Origin: Brachionus plicatilis
Lineage: Eukaryota; Rotifera; Eurotatoria; Ploima; Brachionidae
DNA: 64,000 nt
Assembly (NCBI GenBank): GCA_010279815.1
Contig: QEOQ01000486.1
Location: 1,084,935-1,148,934, forward strand
Reading direction: 5' to 3'
In this document: one piece after another, positions 1 through 11,104 of the stretch
Position numbering within the stretch: position 1 is the first letter of the stretch
Layout: every line of letters begins with the position of its first letter
The notes under the pieces: generated by a model
What the model saw: the letters and a program-made list of their open reading frames with translations, nothing else
The model's database searches: none
Told to the model about the DNA's origin: nothing
Position numbers and translations under genes: made by a program

Positions 1-3000
1 ATACCTTCTTTTCGGCCTAGGGATTGAGTAAATTTGATGAAAAATTATTAAATTGTAGAATATATCTATTTAAAAAATTCATCATTTGACTAATGAGTTT
101 TGTTTAAAAAAAATTCAATAATTAAAATTTTTAAATTTAAATAATAAATTTAAAACAGGAAAAAAACTTTTCGCTAGTTGAGTTTCTAGGACTCGTTTGA
201 ATTAAATTTTTATGCTTTTGAATTCTGTAAAAAAAATTTTCTTCTAAACCTCGAAATTCGATCAAATCAGCTAAACCAAGACTTTTACGATCAAATAAAT
301 AAAATAAAAAATATTCCTTATTTTCTTATAGAAACCTTATCCATTTATTTGGTTCATTTTAATTGAATTTATAATTCATTTCCGAAAAAAGGAAAATTAA
401 TGAAAAATGGAACTCTTAAGATTACTAATTGATGCATAAAAAAAGAATTATTGAAAAAATATTCTTAATGGTTGATTTTCTCTAAAGACTCAAAAGTGTC
501 ACTAATTTTCAATTAAAAGTAGAATTTATTTAAAGGCTAGTATGGCACAATTTTTCCAGACTTATTTTTAAGCCATAAGTTTAGGTCAAATTTTTTACTT
601 GACTAAAAACATTAATTTGTAAGTTAAAGTCATGAATTTTTTTGACAGGAAAGAGTAAAAATCATATTCATATTTTAATTAAGCATATATTTTATTTTTT
701 ATTTTTTTTATACATGAATTTTTATGTGATCATTATTTAAGCTTATTTTATTTTATTCCAAAAATAGAAAATATTAAAACTTTGACTTTTTTATAACAAT
801 GTAAATAAAATATTGAAATTAGTTTAGAATATTGAAAGACTTTTTTGTTATTCACAACTATATTTAAAAAATACTTTTCAGTTTTTTAATGGTTGTTTAG
901 GAGTAAAAATCTTCGCCATGTTAAAAGATTTGTATACGAGGTTGGGAGGAGTTTCTGTGTTTTTAGTCGAATTATTTAAAATTAATCTATTGCTTAGTAG
1001 TTAATTAATTATATTTTATAAAGAATAATTTCTTATTAAATATTACTCTAAAAAATTATGTAATTTTATGTTGAAAAATTTCAATTTTCTATATTTTCAA
1101 AAAAGTTTTTTCTTTTTCTTTTTATTTTTTTATTTTATTTTATTGAATTATTAATTAACTTTTCTTAAAATACTAGTCATTTTAGATCCTGAAGAAGGCC
1201 ATTTTGGTCGAAACGCGTCAATTAATAAAATAATTTGGTTTTTGTAAATTAAAAAAAAAATTTTATAATATTTTTGGTTTAATATTTTTATTTCGAATAA
1301 AAAAATATTTTGTATCTAAATAACAAATATTTATTATTTGAATTAAACGAGGTTATTTAAAAAATAAAAAATAAAATAAAATAGAGAATTGACTTTAAAA
1401 AAATTTAGAGTAGTGACTTGACTAAAGACTTGTGACTTTAAAAAAAATAATTTTTTTCTGAACTAAATTACAAGAAGCTTAAAAGAATAAAAAAATTAGC
1501 AGCTGGTTTTTTGATTAATAAATTTATCTGGGGGATTTTTTTAAATAATAAAGATTAATATTAATTGTAAAGATCGATCACTGAAAATTATTGTACAAAA
1601 ATATAAGGCTTAATTGATAAAAAAAATGAAGAAAACTATTTAGTCCGATAAGAGATTAACAAAAACTTATTTTCTCTTAGTATTGCTTCCTTTTCTTTCT
1701 TTTTAGAATTTTTCAGCATTATTTTTTTATTTTTTTTAAATTTAACGATTACATTTTTAAAGACTATAGGTATTTAAAATTTTTAAATTGTTTGGCAAGT
1801 ATCTAACAGTTAAAGGCTTTTTTGATCATATGTCATACCATTCCTCATATTTTTTAAATGATAAAAATATATGTAATTAAGATATTCACTTGATTAAATA
1901 CTTTGATGATTATTACAAATGAATCTAAAAAAACATTAGTGACTATATAAAAATGTTGTAAATTCCTTACTATAAAGTTAAATCTATGTTATTTATAAAA
2001 AGGGTGTGTCAATTTTATCTGCTGAAAAACAGCCTAGTTTTGTTTCCTTAAGTTTTGAATTTCTCGAACTTTAGAGGAAAAGTTATATAAAGAAAGTTAT
2101 ATAATGGTAAATAAAAATATTTCTCCCTACTTAATTTTTGAGTTAATTAAATACTCAGCAACGCTTTAGTTGACATTGTAAAAAGCCCTTAAAGGAATGA
2201 ATTTTGTAAATGGTTATTTTCTTTAAGATCTTACTGTTTTAAAAATTATTGTAATCTATTTATATAAAATTTTTAAATGGCGCAAAATGTTAATTATTCA
2301 TAGCCAATATAAATAAGCAAAAAAAATAAAGGCCTTTTTAGATAAGCTGCCAAATAAATATTCATAAATGCTCTTAGTTTTACAAACGCATAAATAAAAT
2401 AATCTTTTCTAATATTTTCTTAAGTTTTCCAATAATTTTCAAATAAAATAAAAATGTTTGCCGTTTGCCAACATTTTTGCCATTTATACCATTCTAATTA
2501 AAATTTACAAAACAAATGCACATATTCTATCTAATTTTTGAAACTATTAAAAAGATAGAATAAAGTAGATTAAATTAAAAGAACCTAATTAGTTTTTTTT
2601 TTTTTAAACCGTATTTAAAGTTAATTAACAGAATAAATTCTTTTTTAACCATTCTAAATCTATTTGTATTACGCGTGACTTTAATAAAATCTCTGCTAAA
2701 GCTCATAAATTTTATTCTAAATTAATATTCTTATACCTTCAAAGCGTTTTATTTATCTTGATGATAATCGCTATTTAAATTAGTTTTTTTCCAAAAGCAT
2801 TTCTAGCTAAAGGCCTATTATGGTGCAATCATGGAATATTCATAAAATATTATTTGAATAAAAGCTGGGTTTTCTTGCTAAATAAATCAAAATGTAAAAT
2901 AAAACAAATATTTGATAAATTTAGGCTCTCTTATATAAAAATTTCATAAAAAAGCTACGTAAATATGCGCTTCTCTTATCGGATTTACAATATTTATTTA

Positions 3001-4370
3001 GCTTTATTTTAAAAGCAATTTTGATAAAAAAATATTTTAAATCAATTAATATGTAAAATTTTAGAATTAAATTCACAATCTTTTTCTCAAGATTTTTTTT
3101 CGAGAATCCAAAAGAACTTGTGATTCCAGTTTTTATCAAGCAAAAATTTAATGAAAGTAGCTTTTTAAAAAATTAGTGAAACATTTATAGCAGAGAAATT
3201 ATTTTGCAAAAATATTTCATTATTTCATCTGAAAATTCAGATATTTTGTTTTCAGTAATTGTATTTCAAATCTAGGGCGTTCTTGAGAGTTAAAATAATT
3301 CAAATAAATATTAAAAACTAAATAGATATCAAATAAAAGCCATTTAGAGAAATGTTATGCGCATTTTTCATATAACTTATCACTTTGTGAGAGATTAAGG
3401 TGAATAAATTTAATAACATTCCATAAAAAGCATTTTTTTAATATTTAAAGAATTTTTTTAGTGAAATTTCTGGGTAAATATTTTGAAAAAACAAAAATGA
3501 AAAAGTTTAATTTTTCTGAGTATTTTAATTATTTTGAATAATTTAAAATCTTTTGAAATTCTATGAATACCAGCAATCGGAATCACATTTGAAAAGTAAA
3601 GTTGTATAAATTTAGATTTAATAACTTATTTTTAGAATTATTATTTTAAAAGGCAGATTTTTTTCTTGAATTTTTATCTCAAAAATGCCAAAGATTAAAA
3701 GTTCCGATTTGTTTTGATAAAAAAAAAATTATTAATTCCTTAGCAATCTATTTATTTATAAAGACAAAATATCATAAGCGCTTTTTATTTTAATATTTGA
3801 CAAACTTTAAAAAAAAATTTTAAATTTTTTCTATTTTATTTAAACATCATTAATTTAAAAATTACGCAATGCAATAATGAATTTCAATTTCTAAGATAAT
3901 GAAAAAAAATATCTAGTTTATTTTGAATTTTTTCTCTTAAAAATAACCATTTGAAAGTAAAAGTGATGAAATTAAAGTGTTCAAAAATTATTTCATCATA
4001 TAATAAACTTTAAATTCATATTTAATTTTCAAATTTTAAGTGTCAAATTACTGGATATTAAATTAAAAAGAGTCCTAAAACAATTTAAATAAAAAAAGCT
4101 GCTATTTTACAGTGCCTTATGTAATTTCGCTAGTAGCAGATGATTATATTCTTCAAGTTGGAAATATGTTTTTTTTTTTAAATAGCAGATCATAAAATAG
4201 CTAATTTATTTTTTTTACCCCTTATTTTATTTGGAAAAGTTGTTAATTTAATTTTATTAGCAATAAAAAATTGAGACGTATTAGCTAATGCAAAATTTAA
4301 TTAAAAACTGTTTAAAACATAATTTCCTAGAGTTCTGTCACGGAAAATTTTATTAAAATCAAGTCCTAAC
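1..4370. other. gene-free AT-rich stretch
   Basis: No convincing coding region is visible on either strand; the open frames are short and low in complexity (for example about 72 codons on the minus strand near 2921-3139) and look like chance. The stretch holds homopolymer A/T runs, a small hairpin motif at about 1188-1220 (described separately), scattered GTGACTTGAC words near 1410-1440 that resemble the dispersed GTCAAAGTC repeats found elsewhere in the window, and a small inverted word pair (AAATGTTTGCC / GCCAACATTTT) near 2451-2478. Confidence 0.6.
1188..1220 (+). repeat. CTGAAGA...GAAAC hairpin motif, probable retroelement relic
   Basis: A short GC-richer island in AT-rich DNA reads CCTGAAGAAGGCC, a five-base loop, then GGTCGAAACGCGTC. 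GGCC can pair with GGTC to form a small stem. The words CTGANGA and GAAA in this order recall the hammerhead ribozyme core, but the first stem-II pair would be A and C rather than G-C, so an active ribozyme is unlikely. Similar hairpins recur in eukaryotic retroelement ends; assignment to such an element is inference. Confidence 0.35.
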
Positions 4371-4387
4371 ATTATACAAAATTTGAA

Positions 4388-4560
4388 AATGACTCAAAAT
4401 TTTGAATCTGAATCCTAATCAGAAACGATTATCGCTCCAGTCGTTAATGACGGAAACGATACTGAAGATTTCGAAAAAGCGAATAGAGGAGAATATCACG
4501 TATGAGGTGTTTAAAACTTATGAAGCATTAGAAGATTTTTTAAGAGAATTTCAAATTTAA
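4388..4560 (+). pseudogene. degenerate coding fragment, likely transposon-derived
   Basis: A codon-like stretch begins at an ATG and reads a short acidic peptide interrupted by TAA after ten codons. It continues in the same frame with residues TIIAPVVNDGNDTEDFEKAN, then shifts by one base near 4500 into a frame reading YEVFKTYEALEDFLREFQ. One stop and one frameshift within about 170 bp indicate a decayed gene. The family is not recognised; an acidic N-terminal domain of a transposon protein is one possibility. There are no neighbouring exons. Confidence 0.3.
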
Positions 4561-4877
4561 TTCAAAGTTACTTATTTAAGTACATTTAGGTTTTTTTTAG
4601 GTCCCGAGTGTTCCGGATAAAAGAGCTTCGATTGTATAGTGAAATTCAACTACAAATTGAAAAAAATTTTTTATTTTTTTAATAAATTTAAATTAAAATT
4701 AATAAAAAAATTTTTAAAAAAAAAGGCCCATAATTTTCCTCACCGCTAATTTTAATAAACTTTTCGCAATTCTATCTATCAGCAAAATCAAAAATTATCT
4801 TTAAAAAGAAATTAGATAATTTTATTTTGACTGCAAAAAAAAACTAAACAATTAAAACAATTTATTAATAAACTCGT

Positions 4878-4937
4878 TTTAGCTACCATAGCGAAGTCTT
4901 CGGGTCTTGCTCTACGAGAAACCCTGTAGTAGCTTAT
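4878..4937. repeat. GC-richer dyad island
   Basis: About 60 bp of markedly higher GC is bounded by an inverted pair (AGCTAC near 4881 and GTAGCT near 4934), with a GGGTCTTG...AACCCT core. It has no tRNA D-arm or T-arm pattern and does not code for anything recognisable. It looks like the end or core of a dispersed repeat rather than a gene; the identity is unknown. Confidence 0.3.
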
Positions 4938-4953
4938 TTCTAATAAAAAATAT

Positions 4954-5250
4954 CTAATTTAATAAAATTAAAAAAAATTTATTATTTTTTTCAGTTGCAT
5001 TTAGAACAATAAAAATATCTTCTTTTACCCATTGACATGTTGCATTTTGAGTACCACTGTCCAGTTTTATTTTTTTCGCATTTGCAGAAAAAAATCCAGA
5101 AGCAGTTTGATTTTCGTCATCAGCATTTTCAATACTTTTTGAGCCTGTACGTTGTTGGAATTTTTCAAAACCTTCACATAAAGGTTGAAAAATTTTTAAT
5201 TTTCCTCTTGTACCAACAACAACATCATCATTATCAATATCATCAGCGTC
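4954..5250 (-). pseudogene. isolated open frame, possible exon relic
   Basis: A frame of about 98 codons with coding-like composition starts without an ATG (the first usable codon is TTG and a TGA lies just upstream). It encodes an acidic start, residues QRTGSKSIENADDENQ, and ends in Asn/Lys-rich sequence. No splice acceptor fits the upstream edge and no partner exons are visible. It abuts the MITE at 5303. It is read as a relic or chance frame; the family is not recognised. Confidence 0.2.
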
Positions 5251-5302
5251 CAATATTGAGTGTCAGGGTTATTTAGGAGAATACTTTCTGAGTCGTTCTA
5301 TT

Positions 5303-5647
5303 CAGAGTTGGTCAAAAGTCAAAGTCATGAAGCCAAAGTCAAGTCGAAACTTTTACTTTAATTTTTTTAATAAAGTCAGGGTCAAAACTTTTTTTAAAAT
5401 TTTTTTTTTTTCTTTAAACGGCGCTTTTAAGGGTTCTTATTTAGAAGGCTTCTAAAATAGCTCCCTGGAACGGCAAAAAATCATATGACTGTGATCCTGA
5501 CAGATGGACTGCCGTTCCAGCAAGTTTTTTTGGCAGCCTAGTTCAAGTCTAAATTATTAAAATGAAAGTCCAAGCCAAGACTTTAAAGTATAAAAAAAAT
5601 TTCAAAGTCAAAGTCTGACTTTAAATTTTGACTTTTGACCAACTCTG
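5303..5647. mobile_element. hAT-like MITE, GTCAAAGTC family (copy 1)
   Basis: A 345-bp element begins CAGAGTTGGTCAAAAGTC and ends with its reverse complement GACTTTTGACCAACTCTG. Flanking octamers GTTCTATT (5295-5302) and GCTCTATT (5648-5655) match at 7 of 8 positions, as expected for an aged 8-bp target duplication. The interior is filled with GTCAAAGTC-type subrepeats and holds no coding frame. CAGAG termini plus 8-bp duplications are features of the hAT superfamily. Confidence 0.7.
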
Positions 5648-6169
5648 GCTCTATTCCACTGGTCATCAGACTGCTTTCGAATCAAGATTTATCTAATATC
5701 CAACTCCATTGTGCTATCTTAATTTCATCTTTTTTTTCCTGAACTATCAAATATTTAAACCAGAGTTGGTCAAAAGTCAAACTTTAAAGTCAGAATCGTT
5801 AAAAGTCAAAGTCAGAGTCAGACTTTGATTTGAGTCCACTCAAGTCAACTAAATTATTTTCTAATTTTTAAATTTTCTTTAACTTAATTAAAAAAATTAT
5901 GAAAATGAATATTTATATATATTTAAGCTAAAGAAATGTTGCAAATATTGAAAAAAAATGTAAGACTCTTAGTCATTTTTTAAAACACACTAAATAAAAG
6001 GAAGTAAAATTAAATATTAAAAGGCTTACTATTTTTTTAAAAATAATTTTTTATTTGAACAAGTTTTTATAAAAAGTTTTTAATAGTGACACTTTATTGA
6101 ATTAGTAATATTTAAAAATTACTTTTTAAATTTTTACATATTATATAAATTTTCGATACTTTATTCACC

Positions 6170-6600
6170 ACAAACAAAAAACTGTCACACACAATTTAAA
6201 AAACTGTTACCGTTTTTCCTCACTTAATTTCTCCTGGAAACTAAAGGAAACACGTCATAATATTCTATGGATTATTCTATTAAACTCATTATTATTTTAA
6301 TTTCTATTTTCCTTGGAAAATTATCTGAAATATGGTAAAGGTATTAATGTGAAATGTTTGCAAAAAATCAAAAATTTCGCATAATTTCTCAGGGAAATTA
6401 AAAGGTGTTTCATTTAAATGCCCATAGGGCATTAAGTGATGAAATACGGTACCCACAAATATGAAACTTTACAACACAAATGACTTTTAAACACAAAAAT
6501 TTTGTAATGAACAAAATAAATTATTAAATTGAGTGAATTTATTTTCCCGCAATTTGTGGGTGAATATCTTATTTTTTCACACACAATTTATCTGAAAATA
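6170..6600. repeat. CACACACAATT repeat block
   Basis: CACACACAATTTA words occur in the same orientation near 6187 and 6577. Between them are many ACACAAA words and a compact palindrome around ATGCCCATAGGGCAT near 6418-6436. This suggests a small dispersed repeat inside the larger hAT-like element. It is non-coding. Confidence 0.35.
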
Positions 6601-6647
6601 AACGATTTTTTTTAATACCTATACAAAAAAATTACTAAGCTACAAAC

Positions 6648-6735
6648 TTTATTTATTTATTTGTTTATCTGTATTTAGCTAATGCTCCTTCAGGATGAAA
6701 ATATATAAAAAAAATAAATAAAAATAAAAAAAGGA
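6648..6735. repeat. dispersed ATTTGTTTATCTGT...GCTCCTTCAG repeat
   Basis: The words ATTTATTTGTTTATCTGT and GCTCCTTCAG followed by an A-rich (ATAAA)n run recur at 41272-41350, with a partial copy near 51690-51780 and an inverted GAAGGAGCTTT word near 52062. Shared ends with an A-rich tail fit a SINE or LINE 3' terminus. Assignment to a class is inference. Confidence 0.4.
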
Positions 6736-6909
6736 TATAAATTGATATTAATATTTGTTTTATTCTAAATTTTGATATCTATTAAAAAAATAATTGAAGC
6801 TTGACAATTAGCATCATGAAATTATAAAAGATAGATATTCAATATAACTCTCACTTATTCTCAAAACATAATGGGACAACTATTTATTGGAAAAACTTTT
6901 GACCATTTC

Positions 6910-7590
6910 GACAACTTTGAGAAAATGAGAGGGTAAGGACTAACAGTGTGACTTGACAGATAAAAAGAAAAAAAAGTTTATTAAATATTTTTTTTGAAAA
7001 AAAAAGATTCGGCTCAGACTCTTTTAAAATTTATTTAGCTAATTTAACAGGGTATAAATAGCCTGGCAGCAAAGAAATTATTCAGTCAGATTTTCAATTT
7101 AAAAAAAAATTTATTTTTGAAAATTTCGAAACATTAAGTAAACAAAAAACAGTTCAAAGTAAAAAAATAGAAAGAATCATTGTTATTAACTCTGCCCACA
7201 TGGCCGGTCCCAAGCCCGGGTGAAAAAAGAGGAGGGGTGATGATGACGCAGGCGCATAGAGGCCGGGATGAGGAGGCTTGCAAGCTAGAGCTGATGATAG
7301 TCTGTTGGGTCCAAAAAGCCTTAGTGAAAAAAGTAAAGTGTCTTTAGTTTGGATAAGCTTGTATCCAGATATAGATACGCTTGGTTTGTGGTTCCAAGCT
7401 AGTCTAAATAGTTGCCGAGTTCGCAGCCATTAAGTGCTCGGATGAGTGGCGCTGTTTATGATGAACGTCCCATATGTAACTTTGGCCGCTGACTGTTGAG
7501 TTGCAATCATACCGTTGCCGGTCCCAAGTCCGGATGAAAAAATGAGAGGGGAAGGACTAACAGTGTGACTTGACAGATAAACACACGAGA
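6910..7590 (+). mobile_element. RTE-like retroelement 5' leader, duplicated units
   Basis: GCCGGTCCCAAG(C/T)CCGG(G/A)TGAAAAAA occurs twice, at about 7203 and 7514, some 310 bp apart. The 27-base segment AGGACTAACAGTGTGACTTG plus ACAGATA occurs at about 6938 and 7553. The GGCCGGTCCCAAGCCCGG signature is known from the 5' ends of RTE-type non-LTR elements in several animals, where HDV-like self-cleaving ribozymes have been described. The GC content is far above the surroundings. No intact frame follows. Confidence 0.5.
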
Positions 7591-7630
7591 AAAAGTCTAT
7601 TAAACAAACTTTAATGATGTTAATAATTTT

Positions 7631-7978
7631 TTGGAAAAATATGGCTTATATGCTTTTCAGCTTAGATTTTTAGAAAGAATGTTATCATTCTCTTTTAAGA
7701 CTTTATTCTATCATAACTCGCCTAAGAATTTAAAGAAAAGATTTCTTAAAAATGACTCGAGAAATTTAAGTTACAATTTAAGGAATAGTGCTAACCTGAT
7801 TGAACCGATGGCAAAAACGAATAGCGGAGAAAAAACATTTGGATTTTTTTATTTAAGATTGATTAATAGTTTTGTGATAATACGATCAATGCTGAAATTT
7901 GCAAGATTCAAGCTATCAATTTATAATAATATCAATTTGATCTTTATTGACTTTGTAAAAAAATTAAAAAAAATATGA
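7631..7978 (+). pseudogene. C-terminal tail of a non-LTR reverse transcriptase
   Basis: About 115 codons are open to a TGA. Residues YNLRNSANLIEPMAKTNSGE followed by KTFGFFYLRLINSF match the pattern (LRNS, KT..G..SF..R..N.LP) typical of the end of Jockey/CR1-type reverse transcriptases. The frame opens with TTG, has no upstream catalytic domain, and lies inside the hAT-like element, so it is a 5'-truncated copy. Confidence 0.6.
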
Positions 7979-8669
7979 ATTCATCAATATTTTTTTGTTT
8001 TCAAAATAAAAGATAATTTTATTTTTATAAAATTATAATTTTAATTATTAAAAATTTTATTAAATTAAATAAATGAAGTGTTAATCAGTCGACTACGACA
8101 AGGGCACTAGCCTGTTGATTAACCTTGAAAATGAAATGAAAAATGAAAAATAAAATTTAGAGTCAAGGTCCAGACTTGACTTTGACTTTTGACCAACTCT
8201 GATTTAAACACATACCTAACCTCTAGCTATTTAAACATATCGTTTTAAATAAGTTTTCAATTACTTTGTCTTTTTTATTCTTTTTCTATTTTTATCTCAT
8301 TTAACTTTATTTAAATTCTTTTTCTAAAATATAATTTTGCTGATAGAAAAAAAATTACCTGAAGAAAGAAATATAGGCCATTAAATTTTAATTGATTAAA
8401 AAATGAAAAGGTTTTATTCAATTTGTATTTGAATTTCACAATAGCTTTAATTTTCGCAAAATAGTTAATATTTATTAAAAAATTTGCTATTTTTATTCTA
8501 CACTGGTTTTATTTAATTTACGTAAAAAGATTTATCATTAACACTAAAATATTTAAAATTTTTTAAATCAAGTCATTAATTGTTCTTTAAGCCTGACTAA
8601 ATTTTTAAAATTTTAATTTAAAAAAAAATTTTAATTTAGAATACTTTATTGTCTAAAATAAAATATGTT

Positions 8670-9818
8670 TTATGAATCATAGTCAGTATCACTTTGATAG
8701 TTATTATTGTATGAACTCCTATTGAGATTCCAAGCAGAATTTGTGTTTATTGAAGCTTCAAATCTTATTGAATCATCTTCAATTCTATAGTAACCATTTT
8801 TCGGATCAATTATGTTTTTGAATTTAAAAAAATTTAGACAGGTTGAGGAAATTTCATTTTGATTGATATATTGATTGAACGATGTAGCATAATCGTATTT
8901 TGAATATGTTTTATGAATAAGCCTCAACACAGCTTGGATATTTACGCTTCTGCAGTCTTTATATTCAACTGAATTCGACTTTAAATAAATGCCCATTATC
9001 AATGTATTTTGATTCAATTCAATAAAAATTGACCATTCAAAATTTGGAATCAAAAATGGTTTTGTTTTTAACTCGATTTTTTGCATTTTTTCTAATTTTG
9101 AAAAGTTTCCTATGACAAAATTCAAACTCTGTTCAGAGCTAATTTTCATGGGTTCTTTAATCGGAGAACTTTTGTTTGTTTCTTTTCGTAGACTTATCTT
9201 TCCAAACAATTTCTGAACATCTAAATTTTCATCACCTCTCTCGAAAGCCAAACTAGCTTGACTTAACTTTATTAATGCAGAATTCACCACATTAATTTGG
9301 CTGATCACTTTTTCTTTAATTTTTTTCATCAACTCTATTTTGGATTTAGTATCCAAATTTTCCATTATTTCAGCATCGTCTGTTTCTTTTTCAAAGAGTA
9401 AAATTCTTTCAAACTCTTTATCTATTTTTGCTAATGATGAATTTTGTTCCCTTTCAATTTCTAATAACAAATTCTCGTAGTAGTCATCTATTTTTTTGTT
9501 AAGAAAAATCTTGATTTCTTACCTTCTGAGATCAACTTTGTTCTTTAGATTTTGAAAATGTTCATCTATTAAAAATTGTTTAACATCTTTGAATTTTTCG
9601 ATTTGTTCTAAAGAGTCTTTTAAACGCTGCTTTTTTGATTGCAATTTGTTTTCATTCAGAGCCAATTTGTTTCGATCTAATTCCAAACATTCAAGATTGG
9701 AAATGTAGTGTGATTTGCAAAATGGACAAAGGAAAACTTTAATTGCTTTCTCGTTGGAAAATAAACTACCATATTGCATTGTGAAGCCACATGGTAATAT
9801 GAACTCTAGATCATCCAT
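8670..9818 (-). pseudogene. RING-like/MATH-domain gene interrupted by one stop
   Basis: The frame starts at ATG 9818 with MDDLEFILPCGF and is a clear paralog of the intact gene at 16214-17320. Order of parts: a degenerate RING-like zinc site (LPCGF, CPFCKSHY, ECLEL) in the first 45 residues, a coiled coil, then a MATH/TRAF-like domain (FEWSIFIEL, a GIYL strand, and a closing strand with IIDPKNGYYRIEDDSI). The frame is open for 382 codons except for TAA at codon 100 (9519-9521), exactly where the paralog has Glu in RREEIK. The stop lies in AAGGTAAG, which also looks like a splice donor, but homologous sequence continues straight through. It could be a young pseudogene, a base error, or a truncated 99-residue zinc-binding product. 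The C-terminus ends in a Tyr/Asn/Asp-rich tail absent from the paralog. Confidence 0.75.
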
Positions 9819-10440
9819 CTTTTTTGGATATTTAATTTTTTTTTAATTAAAAATCTCTATATTTAAAAGACAAATAAAAATTTTAGCTAACCAGCTATTT
9901 TTTTTTGTTGACACATAGAATAAAATTAAAAATGATTTAAGCTAGAATTTTATTAATTATAATATTTAATGTAGGATTTTTTTTTCTTTTAGAAAGTATA
10001 TTTAGTTAATCGTAGCAGATTGATATTTTTAAAATAAGCATGCATTGTTTAAGGTTAAATTGAATAATTTTGTAATTATTTATAATCTTTTTCAAGTATT
10101 CAACAGTTTCATCTCAAAAAACTAGTGACTTTAAAACATTCTTGAAAAAATTAAAAAACACTAAAAAAAAAAATTTTTTTCTGAAATAAGAATCTTTGAA
10201 AATCTTGAATTTTTTCAGTATTCATTATGTTCCAATTTTTGCCAGACTGAATGAAAATATAAAGAAAAATTTAAACACCCGACTTGATTGTGTAATTGCT
10301 GTCTTAAAATTTCCTCTTTTTTTTTTCAATTTTTAAACACCTAACAACTGTCATTTTTTGCATCAATTTATTTATTTTAATTATATTCTCAACTTTTTTA
10401 TAATCTTAATTACTTTAAATTTTATTTTTTTAAAAAATAA
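9819..10440. other. intergenic, no feature seen
   Basis: This is the upstream side of the broken RING-like/MATH gene. It is AT-rich with T- and A-runs, and no coding or repeat structure could be supported. Confidence 0.5.
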
Positions 10441-10446
10441 ATTTGA

Positions 10447-10822
10447 AGGTGTTGTGAAATTCAAAAACAAATTGAACAAAGATTCTTCATTATTGATGAA
10501 TTAAAATTAAAGTTAATAAAATATACTTAAAAAAATAAAGCAACAAAGTGCAACATACTTGATTGCACTTTTTTTGCCTAAAATAAAATCATTATTTTCT
10601 TTTTTTTAGTAAATTAAACCAATAATCAATTTAAATATTATTGATATTTTATTTTGTTGTCTTATTCAAAAATGAGAAAAAATATTTTAAGTAAAAAAGT
10701 GCAACAAAGTTTGTTGCATTTTGTTGCATTATTTTTTAAAGTATATTTTATTATTTTTAATTTTAATTCATCAAAAAAGGAAGAATTTTTGTTCAATTTG
10801 TATTTTAATTTCACAATACTCC
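10447..10822. mobile_element. MITE with ATTGTGAAATT-type inverted ends
   Basis: The left part (GTTGTGAAATTCAAAAACAAATTGAACAAAGATTCTTCAT... CAACAAAGTGCAAC) and the right part (TTGTTGCATT ... GAAGAATTTTTGTTCAATTTGTATTTTAATTTCACAATACTCC) are imperfect reverse complements about 100 bp long, giving an element of about 375 bp. Partial copies of the same end lie near 4636-4720 and 8385-8450. There is no coding capacity; the target duplication is not clear. Confidence 0.55.
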
Positions 10823-10957
10823 AGCAAAGTTATGAAGCGTATGATTCAGGACTTGATGATAGATCATTTACTTAAGTTTGACTTGGTGGCAAGGGAACAA
10901 AATCGTTTTATTCCCAAGAAATCATCGTTAACCAATCTGTTAGGGACAATGAATTAG
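10823..10957 (+). pseudogene. reverse transcriptase fragment (non-LTR)
   Basis: The residues SKVMKRMIQDLMIDHLLKFD followed by QNRFIPKKSSLTNLL match the conserved block before the catalytic palm of non-LTR reverse transcriptases (SK..E..I...I..HL..N.L....Q.GF...KS..TNLL). The fragment ends at TAG after about 45 codons. It is wedged between the MITE at 10447-10822 and a solitary CAACTCTG hAT-like end at 11104. Confidence 0.55.
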
Positions 10958-11039
10958 TCAAAGCAGGTTCAAAGAATTTATTTTAAAAAATGGTTGACTA
11001 AATTAATTAGTCGCGATAGTCAATAAGAACCCAAAAATT

Positions 11040-11104
11040 TCCATAAAAAAAACACAATTTTAAAGTCAAATTCCAGACTTGACTTTAACTTTTGACCAAC
11101 TCTG
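11040..11104. repeat. solitary hAT-like MITE end (GTCAAA family)
   Basis: GTCAAATTCCAGACTTGAC through CTTTTGACCAACTCTG matches the right terminus of the elements at 5303-5647 and 5761-8201. No matching left terminus was found nearby, so it is a truncated copy. Confidence 0.5.

Larger units (their letters stand above)
5761..8201. mobile_element. hAT-like element with perfect 8-bp duplication, carrying retroelement pieces
   Basis: The left terminus CAGAGTTGGTCAAAAGTC (5761-5778) and right terminus GACTTTTGACCAACTCTG (8184-8201) are inverted copies. The octamer ATTTAAAC lies immediately outside both ends (5753-5760 and 8202-8209), a perfect target-site duplication. The 2.44 kb interior has no hAT transposase. 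It contains the RTE-like leader block (6910-7590) and a non-LTR reverse transcriptase tail (7631-7978), so the simplest reading is a non-autonomous element into which retroelements later inserted, or a composite that moved as one unit. Confidence 0.7.

Noticed and set aside
1188..1220. Active hammerhead ribozyme
   Set aside because: The stem II closing pair would be A-C and no stems I and III could be drawn; kept only as a hairpin motif.
2921..3139. 72-codon minus-strand frame
   Set aside because: Lys/Ile/Phe-rich, no domain pattern, typical of chance frames in AT-rich DNA.
7200..7550. tRNA or rRNA genes in GC-rich blocks
   Set aside because: No cloverleaf or internal promoter boxes; the two GGTCCCAAG copies fit an RTE leader better.
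9519..9530. Splice donor (AAGGTAAG) explaining the stop in the RING-like/MATH gene
   Set aside because: Sequence homologous to the intact paralog continues immediately past it in the same frame, and no acceptor is needed; listed as a possibility only.
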